A stretch of DNA of 64,000 bases from Paenibacillus sp. XY044 (GCF_002257645.1 NZ_NQMO01000001.1:1412065-1476064), one strand, 5' to 3'; shown: positions 44,562-54,054, counted from the first letter of the stretch. Notes: generated by a model not told the origin, from the sequence alone. Made by a program: numbers and translations.

Positions 44562-45698
44562 ATGAACTGGAGCACAACGATCGAGCAAACGCTGATCACC
44601 ACCAAAGCCAATATCGCCCGCTTTCAAGGTCAATTTCCGCATGTCAGCCATGGGGACGGTAAATATCAGCTGGTGAACCATACCGATTGGACGGAAGGTT
44701 TCTGGGCCGGCATTTTGTGGTTGAGTTACGAGTACGGCAAAGATCCGGACATCCATCGCGCTGCGGTCCAAAGCGTCCGTTCTTTTCAGGAGAGACTGCA
44801 GCAGGAAAGCCACCTGCAGCACCACGATATCGGTTTCCTGTACTCTCTGTCAGCCATGGCAGGGTGGATTGTCGAACGGGATGAGAATGCCAGGCAAACC
44901 GCTCTGCGGGCAGCCGACCTGCTCTTGAAACGATGGAGGCCGTCCGCACAAATCATTCAGGCTTGGGGTCCGGAAGGGGATCCGGATAACGGCGGGCGCA
45001 TCATTATCGACTGCCTGATGAATCTTCCGCTTCTGTATTGGGCTTCCGAGCAGACCGGGGATCCTCAATATGCCGAGATCGCCCGTATTCATGCGGACAA
45101 GAGCAGGAGATTTCTGGTACGCGGGGACGGATCATCTTATCATACGTTCTACTTCGACCCGCAAACGGGAGATTCGATCCGGGGCGGCACGCATCAGGGC
45201 TACAAGGATGGATCTACCTGGTCCCGTGGCCAGGCTTGGGGCATTTACGGTTTTGCGCTGGCCTACCGGTATATGAAGGAGCCTTATTTTTTGGACACGG
45301 CCAAGCAACTGGCCCGTTATTTCATGGATCAGGTTCCCGAGGATCTTGTGGCTTTCTGGGATTTTGACGCCCCCCGGCAGGAGGGCGAACCGCGAGACAG
45401 CTCCGCCTCGGCGATTGCGGCATGCGGAATATTGGAGCTGGCGGAACATTTGGATGAATCGGACCCTGAGCTCGCTTCTTTTCAGGAGTTTGCGGAGCAG
45501 TCCGTCATCTCCATGGCGAACGGTTACTTCTCGGCCGGCAGCACGGCTGAAGAGGGATTTTTGCGGCACGGTTCCTACTTTGTCAGAGGGGGGATTTCGC
45601 CGGACGATTTTGTCATTTGGGGCGATTATTTTTTCCTCGAAGCCTTGATGCGTCTGGACCGCCGCTCGCCCGGCTATTGGTACGAAAGATCGCTCTAA
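44562..45698 (+). CDS. GH88 unsaturated glucuronyl hydrolase
   Basis: 378 residues, an (alpha/alpha)6 barrel. Asp89 (HHDIGFLY) and Asp150 (GGRIIIDCLMN) correspond to the two catalytic aspartates known for Bacillus sp. GL1 UGL (Asp88 and Asp149). The enzyme removes 4,5-unsaturated uronic acid from lyase-made oligosaccharides by hydrating the double bond. It lacks a signal peptide, so works on imported products. AGGAGGTTGTT precedes the ATG at 44562; the frame running to 44433 is rejected. Last gene of the locus. It implies that a polysaccharide lyase acts outside the cell. Confidence 0.92.
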   Translation: MNWSTTIEQTLITTKANIARFQGQFPHVSHGDGKYQLVNHTDWTEGFWAGILWLSYEYGKDPDIHRAAVQSVRSFQERLQQESHLQHHDIGFLYSLSAMAGWIVERDENARQTALRAADLLLKRWRPSAQIIQAWGPEGDPDNGGRIIIDCLMNLPLLYWASEQTGDPQYAEIARIHADKSRRFLVRGDGSSYHTFYFDPQTGDSIRGGTHQGYKDGSTWSRGQAWGIYGFALAYRYMKEPYFLDTAKQLARYFMDQVPEDLVAFWDFDAPRQEGEPRDSSASAIAACGILELAEHLDESDPELASFQEFAEQSVISMANGYFSAGSTAEEGFLRHGSYFVRGGISPDDFVIWGDYFFLEALMRLDRRSPGYWYERSL

Positions 45699-45753
45699 TA
45701 AAGGGCAAAGACAAAGTAGAACGGTGCAATCTTTAACGATTATAGTGATGATC

Positions 45754-45790
45754 GCTGATGGCGGCCTTAGTGCCGCCATCAGCCATTTTC
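45754..45790. terminator. Bidirectional terminator after GH88 gene
   Basis: GCTGATGGCGGC (45754-45765) pairs perfectly with GCCGCCATCAGC (45772-45783), then CATTTTC. Confidence 0.85.
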
Positions 45791-45924
45791 TGAGCTAAGA
45801 AGCAAGTGGAGCCGAAATGCGCTTCAAGACAAAAAAGAGATGGGACACGTTAAAGAAGGCATCCCGCCTCCGATTTGCAAGCCCGAATGACTCGTTTACC
45901 TTCGAAATGTTTCCTATTTCGGCT

Positions 45925-47406
45925 TCATCCGTTATCCTTCAACCCGATGTGCCGTGCAACCCTTTCACCAAGCTCCGTAGATGCTTGATATAGGTAACTT
46001 AAAACGATGCGCTGCGTTTCATGGGATATTGCTTTCAGATCGGCAGCCAAGTTATCCACCAAATGCTCCTGCTGCGATGGTGAAATGGCGCGGTAAAACT
46101 CTCCGGCTTGGGTAAAATTGTCCGGTTTGGATATTTCGGTTCGTACGAGCTTGCCCTCCACGTATCTTCCGTCTCCGCTGGTCACTAAGGAAGCCGGGGA
46201 CCAATCCTCCTGGTGGTTGATCGGAATGCTGCGAAAACCGGGACCTAACCGCCTGCGCTGGGAATCCCAATAAATGTTGGCGCGGCCCTGCAGCATTTTA
46301 TCATCCGACAATTCGGCGCCCTCCAAAAGATTGGATGGGGAAAAGGCAATTTTCTCCACCTGCCCCATATAATTATCCGTATTGCGGTTCAGAACGAGGC
46401 GGCCGACCGGACGAAGAGGATACTGCTGTTGGTCCCACACTTTCGTATCATCCAAGGGGTCGAACGGAAGATGTGCCGCATCATCGGGATTCATCAGCTG
46501 CACATACAGCCCGTATTCCACGGTCTTGCCCGCGGCAATGGTATCGTACAGATCCTGGCCGGCAATGTCCGGGTTTTCACCAGCCAACCGGGCCGCCTCC
46601 TGCCGATCGATGTACTGCTCACCGGCTAAAGGCATCCAGTGGTATTTTACATAGGTGCGTACGCCCTTCGCATTTTTCCAAGTGTAAGTGCTCACGCTGT
46701 GACCCTTGATATGGCGGAGACTCTTCACCGTGCCTACGTCGGAGTAGAGCCAGACGAGAAAATGGGTGGATTCCGGCGCCCTGGCCACAAAGCTCCAGAA
46801 GCGTTCGGGATCGATCAGATTGTTTTTCGGCGAGGGGAGAAAGGCCTTGATCGATTCCGGGAACCGGACGGCATCACGAACCAAAAAGACGGGGATATGA
46901 TTGCGTAACAAATCAAATACTCCCTGCTCCGTGTAAAATTTGGTGGAAAATCCCCGCACATTCCGGGAAGTATCCGGCGTGCCTTTTGTACTGACCGCAA
47001 GGGAAAAGCGCACCGTTACCGGAACTTGCTGACCGGGCGTCTGCAAGAAACTGAGCATCGTATAGTCGGCCATGGCATTGACTGTCTCAAAGTAACCGAA
47101 TGCGCCAAAGCCTTTCACGTGAACAGGGCGCTCAATGATTTTTGTATGTACAAAGGTTTCCAGCGTTTCATGCAAAATGTTATCCTGTTCCAGAACGGGT
47201 CCTCGTTCGCCAACCGTCTGCGAGTGCATAACAGCAGGCAAATCTTTTGCCCATGGTAAGGACTGGTTTTCTTTATGTGGCCTCTGGTTCCCCGCATTTT
47301 GATCCGCGGGACCTGGTTGATGGTTCGCTGCATTGCTGGCTTGAGGGGTAGCGCCGTTCTGCTGGGACGCCGATTCCAACCGGAACCAGCCGTTCTCTTC
47401 CTTCAT
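45925..47406 (-). CDS. Heme catalase with Gln/Asn-rich N-terminal extension
   Basis: 493 residues. The catalase core starts near residue 48 (NQSLPWAKDLPAVMHSQTVGER in part). Distal His96 lies in ERPVHVKGFGAFG and the heme ligand Tyr379 in ANIYWDSQRRRLGPG. It breaks down hydrogen peroxide in the cytoplasm or spore. An unusual N-terminal extension of about 47 residues, rich in Gln, Asn, Ala and Pro, precedes the core. Length and general form resemble the small-subunit clade and Bacillus KatX-like enzymes, which are spore-associated. GGAGGGCAAGGA lies just before the ATG at 47406. No PerR box was seen upstream. Confidence 0.92.
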   Translation of the reverse strand: MKEENGWFRLESASQQNGATPQASNAANHQPGPADQNAGNQRPHKENQSLPWAKDLPAVMHSQTVGERGPVLEQDNILHETLETFVHTKIIERPVHVKGFGAFGYFETVNAMADYTMLSFLQTPGQQVPVTVRFSLAVSTKGTPDTSRNVRGFSTKFYTEQGVFDLLRNHIPVFLVRDAVRFPESIKAFLPSPKNNLIDPERFWSFVARAPESTHFLVWLYSDVGTVKSLRHIKGHSVSTYTWKNAKGVRTYVKYHWMPLAGEQYIDRQEAARLAGENPDIAGQDLYDTIAAGKTVEYGLYVQLMNPDDAAHLPFDPLDDTKVWDQQQYPLRPVGRLVLNRNTDNYMGQVEKIAFSPSNLLEGAELSDDKMLQGRANIYWDSQRRRLGPGFRSIPINHQEDWSPASLVTSGDGRYVEGKLVRTEISKPDNFTQAGEFYRAISPSQQEHLVDNLAADLKAISHETQRIVLSYLYQASTELGERVARHIGLKDNG

Positions 47407-47632
47407 TCCTTGCCCTCCATTTCCATGACTTCTCTCCTATATGGTGTATGCGGGCTTCCAATGAAAATATGACCTTGTGGCTGTTGATGGTAAGGCTTAA
47501 AGGAACGCAGCGAGACGATCGCGATGATGAGGGGCATCCATGCTAATGCAGGTTTCGCGGTGCCGGGCATCGAAATATAGTCGATCAAAGAGGATCATAG
47601 AGCCGTCAGATCGATTGGAGGAATACGATATC

Positions 47633-48061
47633 ATGATTCGTGAAGCGGAAGGTAAAGATAAGGAACAGCTGAGCAGCCTGTACAGGATGCTGGTTCCGAA
47701 CAGCAAAAAAATGAACGTGCTGGAAGAGCAAATCGATAAAATTAGAATGGACCCTTTCAATTTTGTACTGGTCTATGAAGAAGGGGGAGCATTGCTAGGG
47801 ACGCTTACGCTGAATATCTGTCTGCAAGCAATGCATGGAACGAGGCCGTATGGAGTGATCGAGAACATCGTCGTTCATGAGGACCACCGCAGCCGAAATA
47901 TCGGCCAATCCCTATTACAATACGCTGAAGAATACTGCCGGTCTTTGAATTGTCATAAAATCATGCTGCTGAGTCATTCCAAAAGATTAAGAGCCCATCA
48001 ATTTTTCGAAAGAGAAGGATATGACGGTTCTGTCAGCAAAGGCTTCAAAAAATACTTGTAA
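47633..48061 (+). CDS. GNAT family N-acetyltransferase
   Basis: 142 residues. The acetyl-CoA loop lies in YGVIENIVVHEDHRSRNIGQ (RSRNIG), followed by LLQYAEEYCRSLNCHKIMLL and the C-terminal AHQFFEREGYD signature. The acceptor is unknown. GGAGGAATAC precedes the ATG at 47633 by about 11 bases; the frame upstream to 47540 is not used. Divergent from the catalase gene. Confidence 0.88.
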   Translation: MIREAEGKDKEQLSSLYRMLVPNSKKMNVLEEQIDKIRMDPFNFVLVYEEGGALLGTLTLNICLQAMHGTRPYGVIENIVVHEDHRSRNIGQSLLQYAEEYCRSLNCHKIMLLSHSKRLRAHQFFEREGYDGSVSKGFKKYL

Positions 48062-48120
48062 GGGTACATTCAGGGAGCCTAAGTTTAGGTTCGAATTTCC
48101 TCAATTAGAGAAGTGTTCGC

Positions 48121-48126
48121 TATAAT
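48121..48126 (+). promoter_or_regulatory. Candidate -10 box for FAD oxidase gene
   Basis: Perfect TATAAT 33 bases before the gene; no convincing -35 at 17 bases. Confidence 0.4.
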
Positions 48127-48158
48127 GGGGTGACAGGCATCAGGAAAGGAATTTAATC

Positions 48159-49301
48159 ATGAAGAAATATATCATCATCGGATCAGGCATCCTTGGTGCA
48201 TCGACGGCCTATCAGCTGGCAAAAATGGGCGCGGAAGTCTTACTGATCGACCGCAAGGATCCAGGACAGGCGACGGATGCTGCCGCAGGCATCATTTGTC
48301 CATGGCTGTCGCAGCGCCGCAATCAGGCTTGGTATCGGCTCGCCAAGGCAGGCGCGGCCTTTTACCCCGGGTTAATCAAGGAACTGGAGGGGGAGGGGGA
48401 GACCCAAACAGGCTATGCGATGGTCGGTGCCCTTAGCGTTCACCAGGATCCGGAGAAAATCCGAAAAATGGAGGAGCGGGCTATGCAGCGTAAAGCGGAT
48501 GCTCCGGAAATCGGCGGCATTACCGTGCTTTCTGAAGAAGAAACCCATCAATGCTTTCCGCTGCTGGAGAGAGGCTATCAATCGGTTCGGATCAGCGGCG
48601 CCGCCCGGGTCGACGGCCGAGCCCTGCGCGATGCTCTGATTCGCTCAGCCCAAAGGAACGGGGCCGTCGTGATTCACGGGGATGCGAAGCTTCGGGCTGA
48701 TCGAAACCGAGTGATCGGGGTAACGGTCGAATCGGACGAGTATTTAGCGGACAGTACCATCGTCTGCGCAGGTGCCTGGGCGGGACAACTGCTGCAGCCG
48801 CTCGGTGTCCGCTTTAACGTCCGCTATCAAAAGGCACAAATCATGCACTTGCAGCTCAAGAATGGTGAGGGTACAGGCGCTTGGCCCGTCGTCATGCCGC
48901 CCTCGGATCAATATTTGCTTGCTTTTGACGAGCAGAAGATCGTGATCGGAGCAACTCATGAAAATGAAGTGAAGGGTTACGATACAACCATTACGGCAGG
49001 CGGCATGCAGGAGATTTTGAATAAAGGATTAACCTTGGCGCCTGGATTGGCAGACGGCATCTTTCAGGAAGTCAGGGTTGGATTCCGCCCGTTTACCTCC
49101 GATTTTCTGCCGGTCCTTGGTGCCGTTCCGGGCTGGAGCGGTCTGCTCGCGGCGAATGGGCTCGGCGCATCCGGATTGACGATGGGGCCTTATATCGGCT
49201 ATCAGTTGGCTAAGTTGGCGCAAGGCATCGAGCTGGATATCGACATTAACGATTACGATATCCGCAGAGCCATTGGTGAGGGTTCATTAACCGAATCGTA
49301 A
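48159..49301 (+). CDS. FAD-dependent amino acid oxidase-like enzyme
   Basis: 380 residues of the DAO/glycine oxidase family. N-terminal dinucleotide fold IIIGSGILGASTAYQLAKM with the GxGxxG, then DRKDPGQATDAAAGIICPWLS. The C-terminal GFRPFTSDFLPVLGAVPGWSG binds FAD. It oxidises an amine or D-amino acid to an imino acid with hydrogen peroxide; the substrate is unknown. Distantly like ThiO or DadA. AGGAAAGGAATTT precedes the ATG. A catalase gene is 750 bases upstream, which could remove the peroxide, but on the other strand. Confidence 0.88.
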   Translation: MKKYIIIGSGILGASTAYQLAKMGAEVLLIDRKDPGQATDAAAGIICPWLSQRRNQAWYRLAKAGAAFYPGLIKELEGEGETQTGYAMVGALSVHQDPEKIRKMEERAMQRKADAPEIGGITVLSEEETHQCFPLLERGYQSVRISGAARVDGRALRDALIRSAQRNGAVVIHGDAKLRADRNRVIGVTVESDEYLADSTIVCAGAWAGQLLQPLGVRFNVRYQKAQIMHLQLKNGEGTGAWPVVMPPSDQYLLAFDEQKIVIGATHENEVKGYDTTITAGGMQEILNKGLTLAPGLADGIFQEVRVGFRPFTSDFLPVLGAVPGWSGLLAANGLGASGLTMGPYIGYQLAKLAQGIELDIDINDYDIRRAIGEGSLTES

Positions 49302-49406
49302 CCCGAACGTAACCCTTCTTGCATTCTCCTTCTACTAAAATAGAAATGACATCTATACATATGAAATACGTCTCGAGCGACGTGTATAAAAAAAGGAGAA
49401 TGATCC

Positions 49407-50069
49407 ATGAAGAAACGGTTGAAGGTGATGATTGCGGCATGTTCGGTATTTGTGATCCTGTCTGGCTCCGCGCTGGCGATGTCGGCCGCCCCGCGGATTT
49501 TTATCAATGGTGCGGAATTTGCCAATACTTATCTGAAATTGAAGATTGAAAATGGAACCGCCATGGTCTCGCTGCGCGCGATCGTGGAGCAGCTGAAAGG
49601 CGAAGTGGCGTACAAAAGCGACGGCATTCATGTATCTTTGCCTGAGGCGAGCAAGCTGGCGCAGCAGGTGAACGGCTTCATGAACGCACTGCAGGCCGAT
49701 ACGCCCGAGGATGCCGCCAAGACCTGGATCCGCGGCGTCCAGAAGCGCAGCGGACCGATGCAGTACGCGGTCATGACTCCCGCGCTGCAGGCCAAAACCA
49801 AACAGCAGTTTGAGGACAATTTCTGGGTTACCGGGGGTTCCAGTCCTCATATGGGCACGGTCACCAACATGACGACCAAGACATTGTCGGACGACAAAGT
49901 GCAAATCTCCTTCGATTACCCGCTGCTGACATCCGCAGGAGTGGAAGGCACGGGCAAAGCTATGCTCACGATTGAGAAGGGGGTTGGACCTGCTGATGAC
50001 CAATGGGCGATCTCGTCCATCTGGCTGCAGGATCCTGGTGATACCGGGCTTATGATCGGCGCAAATTAA
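49407..50069 (+). CDS. Secreted stalk-domain protein
   Basis: 220 residues. Signal peptide about 1-27 (ALAMSAA near the cleavage). The next 50 residues are a copper-amine-oxidase N-terminal-like (stalk) domain: FINGAEFANTYLKL and AMVSLRAIVEQLKGEV. The C-terminal part looks like an NTF2-like domain. In Paenibacillus such domains mediate cell-surface or protein contacts; copper binding is not implied. AAAAAAGGAGAATGATCC precedes the ATG. It is followed by a terminator. Confidence 0.8.
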   Translation: MKKRLKVMIAACSVFVILSGSALAMSAAPRIFINGAEFANTYLKLKIENGTAMVSLRAIVEQLKGEVAYKSDGIHVSLPEASKLAQQVNGFMNALQADTPEDAAKTWIRGVQKRSGPMQYAVMTPALQAKTKQQFEDNFWVTGGSSPHMGTVTNMTTKTLSDDKVQISFDYPLLTSAGVEGTGKAMLTIEKGVGPADDQWAISSIWLQDPGDTGLMIGAN

Positions 50070-50081
50070 GGCATTATCGAG

Positions 50082-50112
50082 AGCTCGCTTGATAGCGGGC
50101 TTTTCATTTTTT
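50082..50112 (+). terminator. Terminator after stalk-domain gene
   Basis: AGCTCGCT (50082-50089), loop TGAT, AGCGGGCT (50094-50101) with one G-U pair, then TTTCATTTTTT. Confidence 0.8.
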
Positions 50113-50235
50113 GCACATGAAGTTGTCCATTACCTATAACTGCGTCCTTTTTCCGTTATGCTGCATAAAACCCGGCTATTTTTCCCATCGTAAGAACAAG
50201 ATCAAACATGTCGGATTCTGAGCAGGGGGCAAAGG

Positions 50236-51234
50236 ATGGCACAGCAGCAGGAACGGGAACATTGGCTTGCACTCATCAAAAAAGGGAACAAATCATCGGC
50301 GATCGCCATGCTCGGCAATGCAGTCATCGCAGCAGCCAAGGGAGTCGGAGCCGCTTTGAGCGGCAGCGGGGCGATGTTTGCTTCGGCTATGCACTCGCTG
50401 GCAGACTGTGTAAACCAGGGGTTTGTGTTTGCCGGAAGCGTGCTTGCGGAAAGAAGGCCAAGCCGTAAATTTCCGACTGGCTTTGGTCGTGTCATCAACA
50501 TTTTCTGCATGGTCGCCGTCATTGTCGTGACGGTCATGGCCTATGAAACGATCCGGGAAGGATGGCATTTGATTCATCATCCTGCCAAGGCGGGCGGAGC
50601 TTTTTGGATTAACGTAGGGGCACTTATTCTGAATCTGATTATCGATGGGGCGATTTTGTTTAAGGTGATGAAAGAAATCGCCAGGGAAGCAAGGATCGAA
50701 GCGTCCGGAATCTCATTAATTCCCATGGCATTCAAGCACGTATCGCGCTCAGCACCTCCGACGCGGCTCGTCTTTTACGAGGATTTGGTTGCAGTGAGCG
50801 GTGCGTTTCTGGCTCTCGTCGCTGTGGTGGTCACGACATTTACGGCATTTAAAGCGCTGGACGGTATCGTGACCGTGATCATCGGTGTGCTCATGGTGGC
50901 CGTGGCTTTCCGGGTAGGCTACGATAATATGGTCGGATTAATCGGTGTGGCCGCCCCACGTGATGTTGCGGAGAAGGTGTCGTCCATCATCATGTCCGAT
51001 CAGGACGTCACCGATATTAACGGTCTGCGGATTATTCAGGAGGGCCGTTACTATCATGTGGATACGAAGATCGAACTTCGGAGCGGTTTGTCGCTTGCGG
51101 ATGCCGATGACATTAAGTTCCGCGTGCAGGACCAGCTCAGCTCGGACCCGGATATTTCGGATGTCGTATTGGGCATCATTGAAGACAACGGTGTAAAAAA
51201 CTGGACACCGGAGCATTTGAATGAGTTCTCGTAA
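50236..51234 (+). CDS. Cation diffusion facilitator (CDF) metal transporter
   Basis: 332 residues. Six helices; helix 2 has HSLADCVNQGF (HxxxD), a metal-site motif, and helix 5 a further Asp (FKALDGIVTVIIGVL). The cytoplasmic C-terminal domain (about 250-325) follows, with MSDQDVTDINGLRI and IELRSGLSLADADDI typical of CDF. It exports divalent metals such as zinc, iron or manganese in exchange for protons; the metal cannot be told from sequence. The second site seems to lack the usual His of the pair. AAAGG overlaps the start. Terminator follows. Confidence 0.88.
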   Translation: MAQQQEREHWLALIKKGNKSSAIAMLGNAVIAAAKGVGAALSGSGAMFASAMHSLADCVNQGFVFAGSVLAERRPSRKFPTGFGRVINIFCMVAVIVVTVMAYETIREGWHLIHHPAKAGGAFWINVGALILNLIIDGAILFKVMKEIAREARIEASGISLIPMAFKHVSRSAPPTRLVFYEDLVAVSGAFLALVAVVVTTFTAFKALDGIVTVIIGVLMVAVAFRVGYDNMVGLIGVAAPRDVAEKVSSIIMSDQDVTDINGLRIIQEGRYYHVDTKIELRSGLSLADADDIKFRVQDQLSSDPDISDVVLGIIEDNGVKNWTPEHLNEFS

Positions 51235-51253
51235 TCGATGAAGACGTTTTGAA

Positions 51254-51279
51254 AAGTCCGCAGACCGCGGGCTTTTTTT
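51254..51279 (+). terminator. Terminator after CDF gene
   Basis: AGTCCGC (51255-51261) pairs with GCGGGCT (51267-51273), then a T-run to 51279. Confidence 0.8.
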
Positions 51280-51361
51280 GTTTAGACTGCTCGATCCAAG
51301 AAGCGGTGGGGGAAAATTTTGTATATGTGGCTTAAATGTCTAGATCATGCTATTTTCCTGA

Positions 51362-51374
51362 CTTGATCATCAAG
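51362..51374. promoter_or_regulatory. Palindrome before GH43 gene
   Basis: CTTGAT-C-ATCAAG, a perfect 13-base palindrome, next to a TTGACG -35-like box at 51377-51382. A candidate operator in the GH43 promoter zone. Confidence 0.4.
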
Positions 51375-51493
51375 GTTTGACGCCAGGCTACCGTTTAAAA
51401 TATGGGACAGAGCCGGATGAACATAGGAGTGCCTGGTGTAACCGGTTTCTAGGAGCCAACAATTGAATCATCACGATTAGGAGCTGAGCATCG

Positions 51494-53005
51494 ATGCAGT
51501 ATACCAATCCCGTCATTCCCGGGTTTCATCCGGATCCCAGCATTTGCCGGGTAGGCGACGATTACTATCTGGTTACAAGCACGTTCGAGTATTTTCCGGG
51601 GGTCCCTATTTTTCACAGCAAGGATTTGGTGCATTGGCAGCAAATCGGGCATTGCCTGACAACGGAGGAGCAGCTGCCACTGGCTAATGCAGGAAGCTCA
51701 GGCGGCATCTATGCGCCGACTCTTCGCTATCATGACGGCATGTTTTATATGACAACAACAAATGTTAGCGGGATCGGAAATTTTTATGTGACCAGTCTGC
51801 AGCCCGCCGGCCCTTGGTCCGATCCGATATCCGTTGCGCAGAACGGGATTGATCCATCCTTGTTTTTCGATGAGGACGGACGTGTGTATTTCCAATCGAC
51901 ACGAACGGGTGACGAAGGTGACGGTATTTATCAATGCGAGATCGATAAGGATACCGGTGAGATGCTTACCGATAGCCGGTTGATCTGGAAAGGAACCGGA
52001 GGCGCTTATCCCGAGGCGCCGCATCTGTACAAAATTGGGGATCATTATTATTTAATGATCGCCGAAGGCGGGACCGAGTACGGCCATATGGTGACGATCT
52101 CCAGAAGCAGCGATCCTTATGGTCCTTATGAGTCTTGCCCTCATAATCCGGTTCTGTCGAACCGGAGCTTGAAAAGTACCATTCACGCGACGGGTCACGC
52201 CGATCTCATTCAAGCTCATGATGGAAGCTGGTGGGCCGTGTGTTTAGGAATCCGGCCAGCCTCTTATCCGATGCGCCACCATCTTGGCCGGGAAGTGTTT
52301 CTTGCCCCGGTGACCTGGACAACGGACGGTTGGCCGATCATCGGAACGAACGGCCGCATCGATCCCGTCATGGGAGCGCCGAAGCTACCTGCCGTTCTGT
52401 GGGACAACAAGCCGGTCAGAGATGACTTTGACGGATCGGAGCTTAATCTTGAATGGACCTTTTTACGCAATCCTTTGCCAGGCAGCTGGTCCTTACAACG
52501 CCAACCCGGATATCTGGAGCTTCGCGGAAATCAAACGACGCTTTCCGATACCGGCTCACCGGCGTTTGTTGGCCGCCGACTTTGCCATTTCTCCTGCCAT
52601 ATTTCGGCAGCGATGGATTATGAACCGGGCGGTGATGAGGAGGAAGCAGGGTTAACCGTTTATATGAATGAAAGGTATCACTATGATCTCGCCGTTACGT
52701 CAAGGGATGGGATCAAAAAAATCCGGCTCCGGCGAACCGTCGGATCTTTGCAAGTGGAAGAAGAACATGCGTGTCCAGAAGGGCCGATGGTATTGAAAAT
52801 CGAGGCACAGCCTGAAAAATTCGTGTTTTATTACGGACAACCGGGAGCCGCGCTAACAGAGGTAGGTTACGGAGAGACTCACCTGCTTTCCACGGAAGTA
52901 GCCGGGGGCTTCACGGGGATATTCATCGCGATGTATGCGGCATCTGCCTACGAGGAGCCCGCTCCTGCGTCGTACGATTGGTTTGAATATGACCCGGTTG
53001 GCTGA
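51494..53005 (+). CDS. GH43 beta-xylosidase/arabinofuranosidase
   Basis: 503 residues, cytoplasmic. The five-bladed propeller shows the catalytic base Asp14 (GFHPDPS), pKa modulator Asp120 (GIDPSLFF) and acid Glu174 (AYPEAPHLY). The C-terminal 190 residues are a beta-sandwich (GH43_C2-like) that shapes the active site. It hydrolyses xylo-oligosaccharides or arabinose side chains. TAGGAG is 9 bases before the ATG. It converges with an AraC gene 17 bases downstream. Confidence 0.93.
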   Translation: MQYTNPVIPGFHPDPSICRVGDDYYLVTSTFEYFPGVPIFHSKDLVHWQQIGHCLTTEEQLPLANAGSSGGIYAPTLRYHDGMFYMTTTNVSGIGNFYVTSLQPAGPWSDPISVAQNGIDPSLFFDEDGRVYFQSTRTGDEGDGIYQCEIDKDTGEMLTDSRLIWKGTGGAYPEAPHLYKIGDHYYLMIAEGGTEYGHMVTISRSSDPYGPYESCPHNPVLSNRSLKSTIHATGHADLIQAHDGSWWAVCLGIRPASYPMRHHLGREVFLAPVTWTTDGWPIIGTNGRIDPVMGAPKLPAVLWDNKPVRDDFDGSELNLEWTFLRNPLPGSWSLQRQPGYLELRGNQTTLSDTGSPAFVGRRLCHFSCHISAAMDYEPGGDEEEAGLTVYMNERYHYDLAVTSRDGIKKIRLRRTVGSLQVEEEHACPEGPMVLKIEAQPEKFVFYYGQPGAALTEVGYGETHLLSTEVAGGFTGIFIAMYAASAYEEPAPASYDWFEYDPVG

Positions 53006-53022
53006 CGGTGGTATTCAAGCCG

Positions 53023-53904
53023 TTATTGCTGCACGCTTTTCCGGAATGCTTTGGGTGTCATGCCGTAAGTCTTTCTAAATTGGCGCGTCAAATAATTGCT
53101 GTCGTTATAGCCGCATTCGTAAGAAATTTCGGTGATCGATAGGTTGGTCTGTTTGAGCAGAATGCATGCCCGGTCCAGGCGAAGCCGCTGAAGATAGGCT
53201 ATGGGCGATGTCAGATAATATGCCCGGAAGATCCGGTTCAGGTGCCGCACTGAAATCCCGGACTTATCCGCGATTTCCTCCAGGGTGACCGGTTCCAGGT
53301 AATGGTCTTCAATATAAGAGACCGCATTCGCCAGATGCATCAGATTGCTCTCGACACCCTGATCCTGGCGCTCATACAGCCTGGACAAGTAAACGGCAAG
53401 CTCCATAAACCGCGCTGCCAGCATCGTTTGGTATCCTTGATGACGATTGTGGTATTCGTCAATCATATTGGAAATGAGCGAAGCCACATGTTCGAGATTG
53501 GACAGCGGAATATTGAGTTTGCTCTCATACGGATGGAGATGGCGATAAAGCGGTTCCAAAATAAAAAGCGCCTGAAAGCCTTGCGACACCCTTAAATCCG
53601 GGCCGACATATTTCAGCATTTCGGGTTTAAACATGATGTTGCAAATTTTAAAATCGTACGGATCTTTATAAGCATGCTGCGTGCTGCCGTTAATGACAAA
53701 CACGTTGCCTTTTTTGATAAAAGAGGCTTCATTGTTGACGATATGCGTAGCATGTCCGTTCAGTACGATCACCAGCTCGGAAAAGTCGATGTGCTTATGA
53801 AGCTGCATGTCTTCGTCATGACCACCATACTGGATGAAGAAAGGAAACTGCTCGTCGGAAGTAAACCAGTTTAAGTATACGTTGGTACTCAAGAAGGATC
53901 CCAC
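53023..53904 (-). CDS. AraC family regulator, cupin sensor
   Basis: 293 residues, the same architecture as the AraC gene at 27620: N-terminal cupin with HKHIDFSELVIVLNGHATHIV and a C-terminal double helix-turn-helix (LEEIADKSGISVRHLNRIF; EISYECGYNDSNYLTRQFRK). It probably controls GH43 or the divergent solute-binding gene. The start is GTG 53904 or TTG 53892; neither has a clear ribosome site. Confidence 0.88.
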   Translation of the reverse strand: MGSFLSTNVYLNWFTSDEQFPFFIQYGGHDEDMQLHKHIDFSELVIVLNGHATHIVNNEASFIKKGNVFVINGSTQHAYKDPYDFKICNIMFKPEMLKYVGPDLRVSQGFQALFILEPLYRHLHPYESKLNIPLSNLEHVASLISNMIDEYHNRHQGYQTMLAARFMELAVYLSRLYERQDQGVESNLMHLANAVSYIEDHYLEPVTLEEIADKSGISVRHLNRIFRAYYLTSPIAYLQRLRLDRACILLKQTNLSITEISYECGYNDSNYLTRQFRKTYGMTPKAFRKSVQQ

Positions 53905-54054
53905 CCGAAAATGTATCGATTGATGTCTATATCATCCTATAACCGCGACATAAAAATCAAGGTGTGGCAGCAGATTGCGAGCTACAATGGTTGTTGACCT
54001 GACCGGGAAACTTGTGGGGGAGGGATGTGCAAAGAAGATTTTGGAGGATGATTC

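Noticed and set aside
47407..47632. PerR box or forespore promoter before the catalase
   Set aside because: No TTATAAT-N-ATTATAA-like element is present, and the sigma-F/G-like boxes are too weak to claim.
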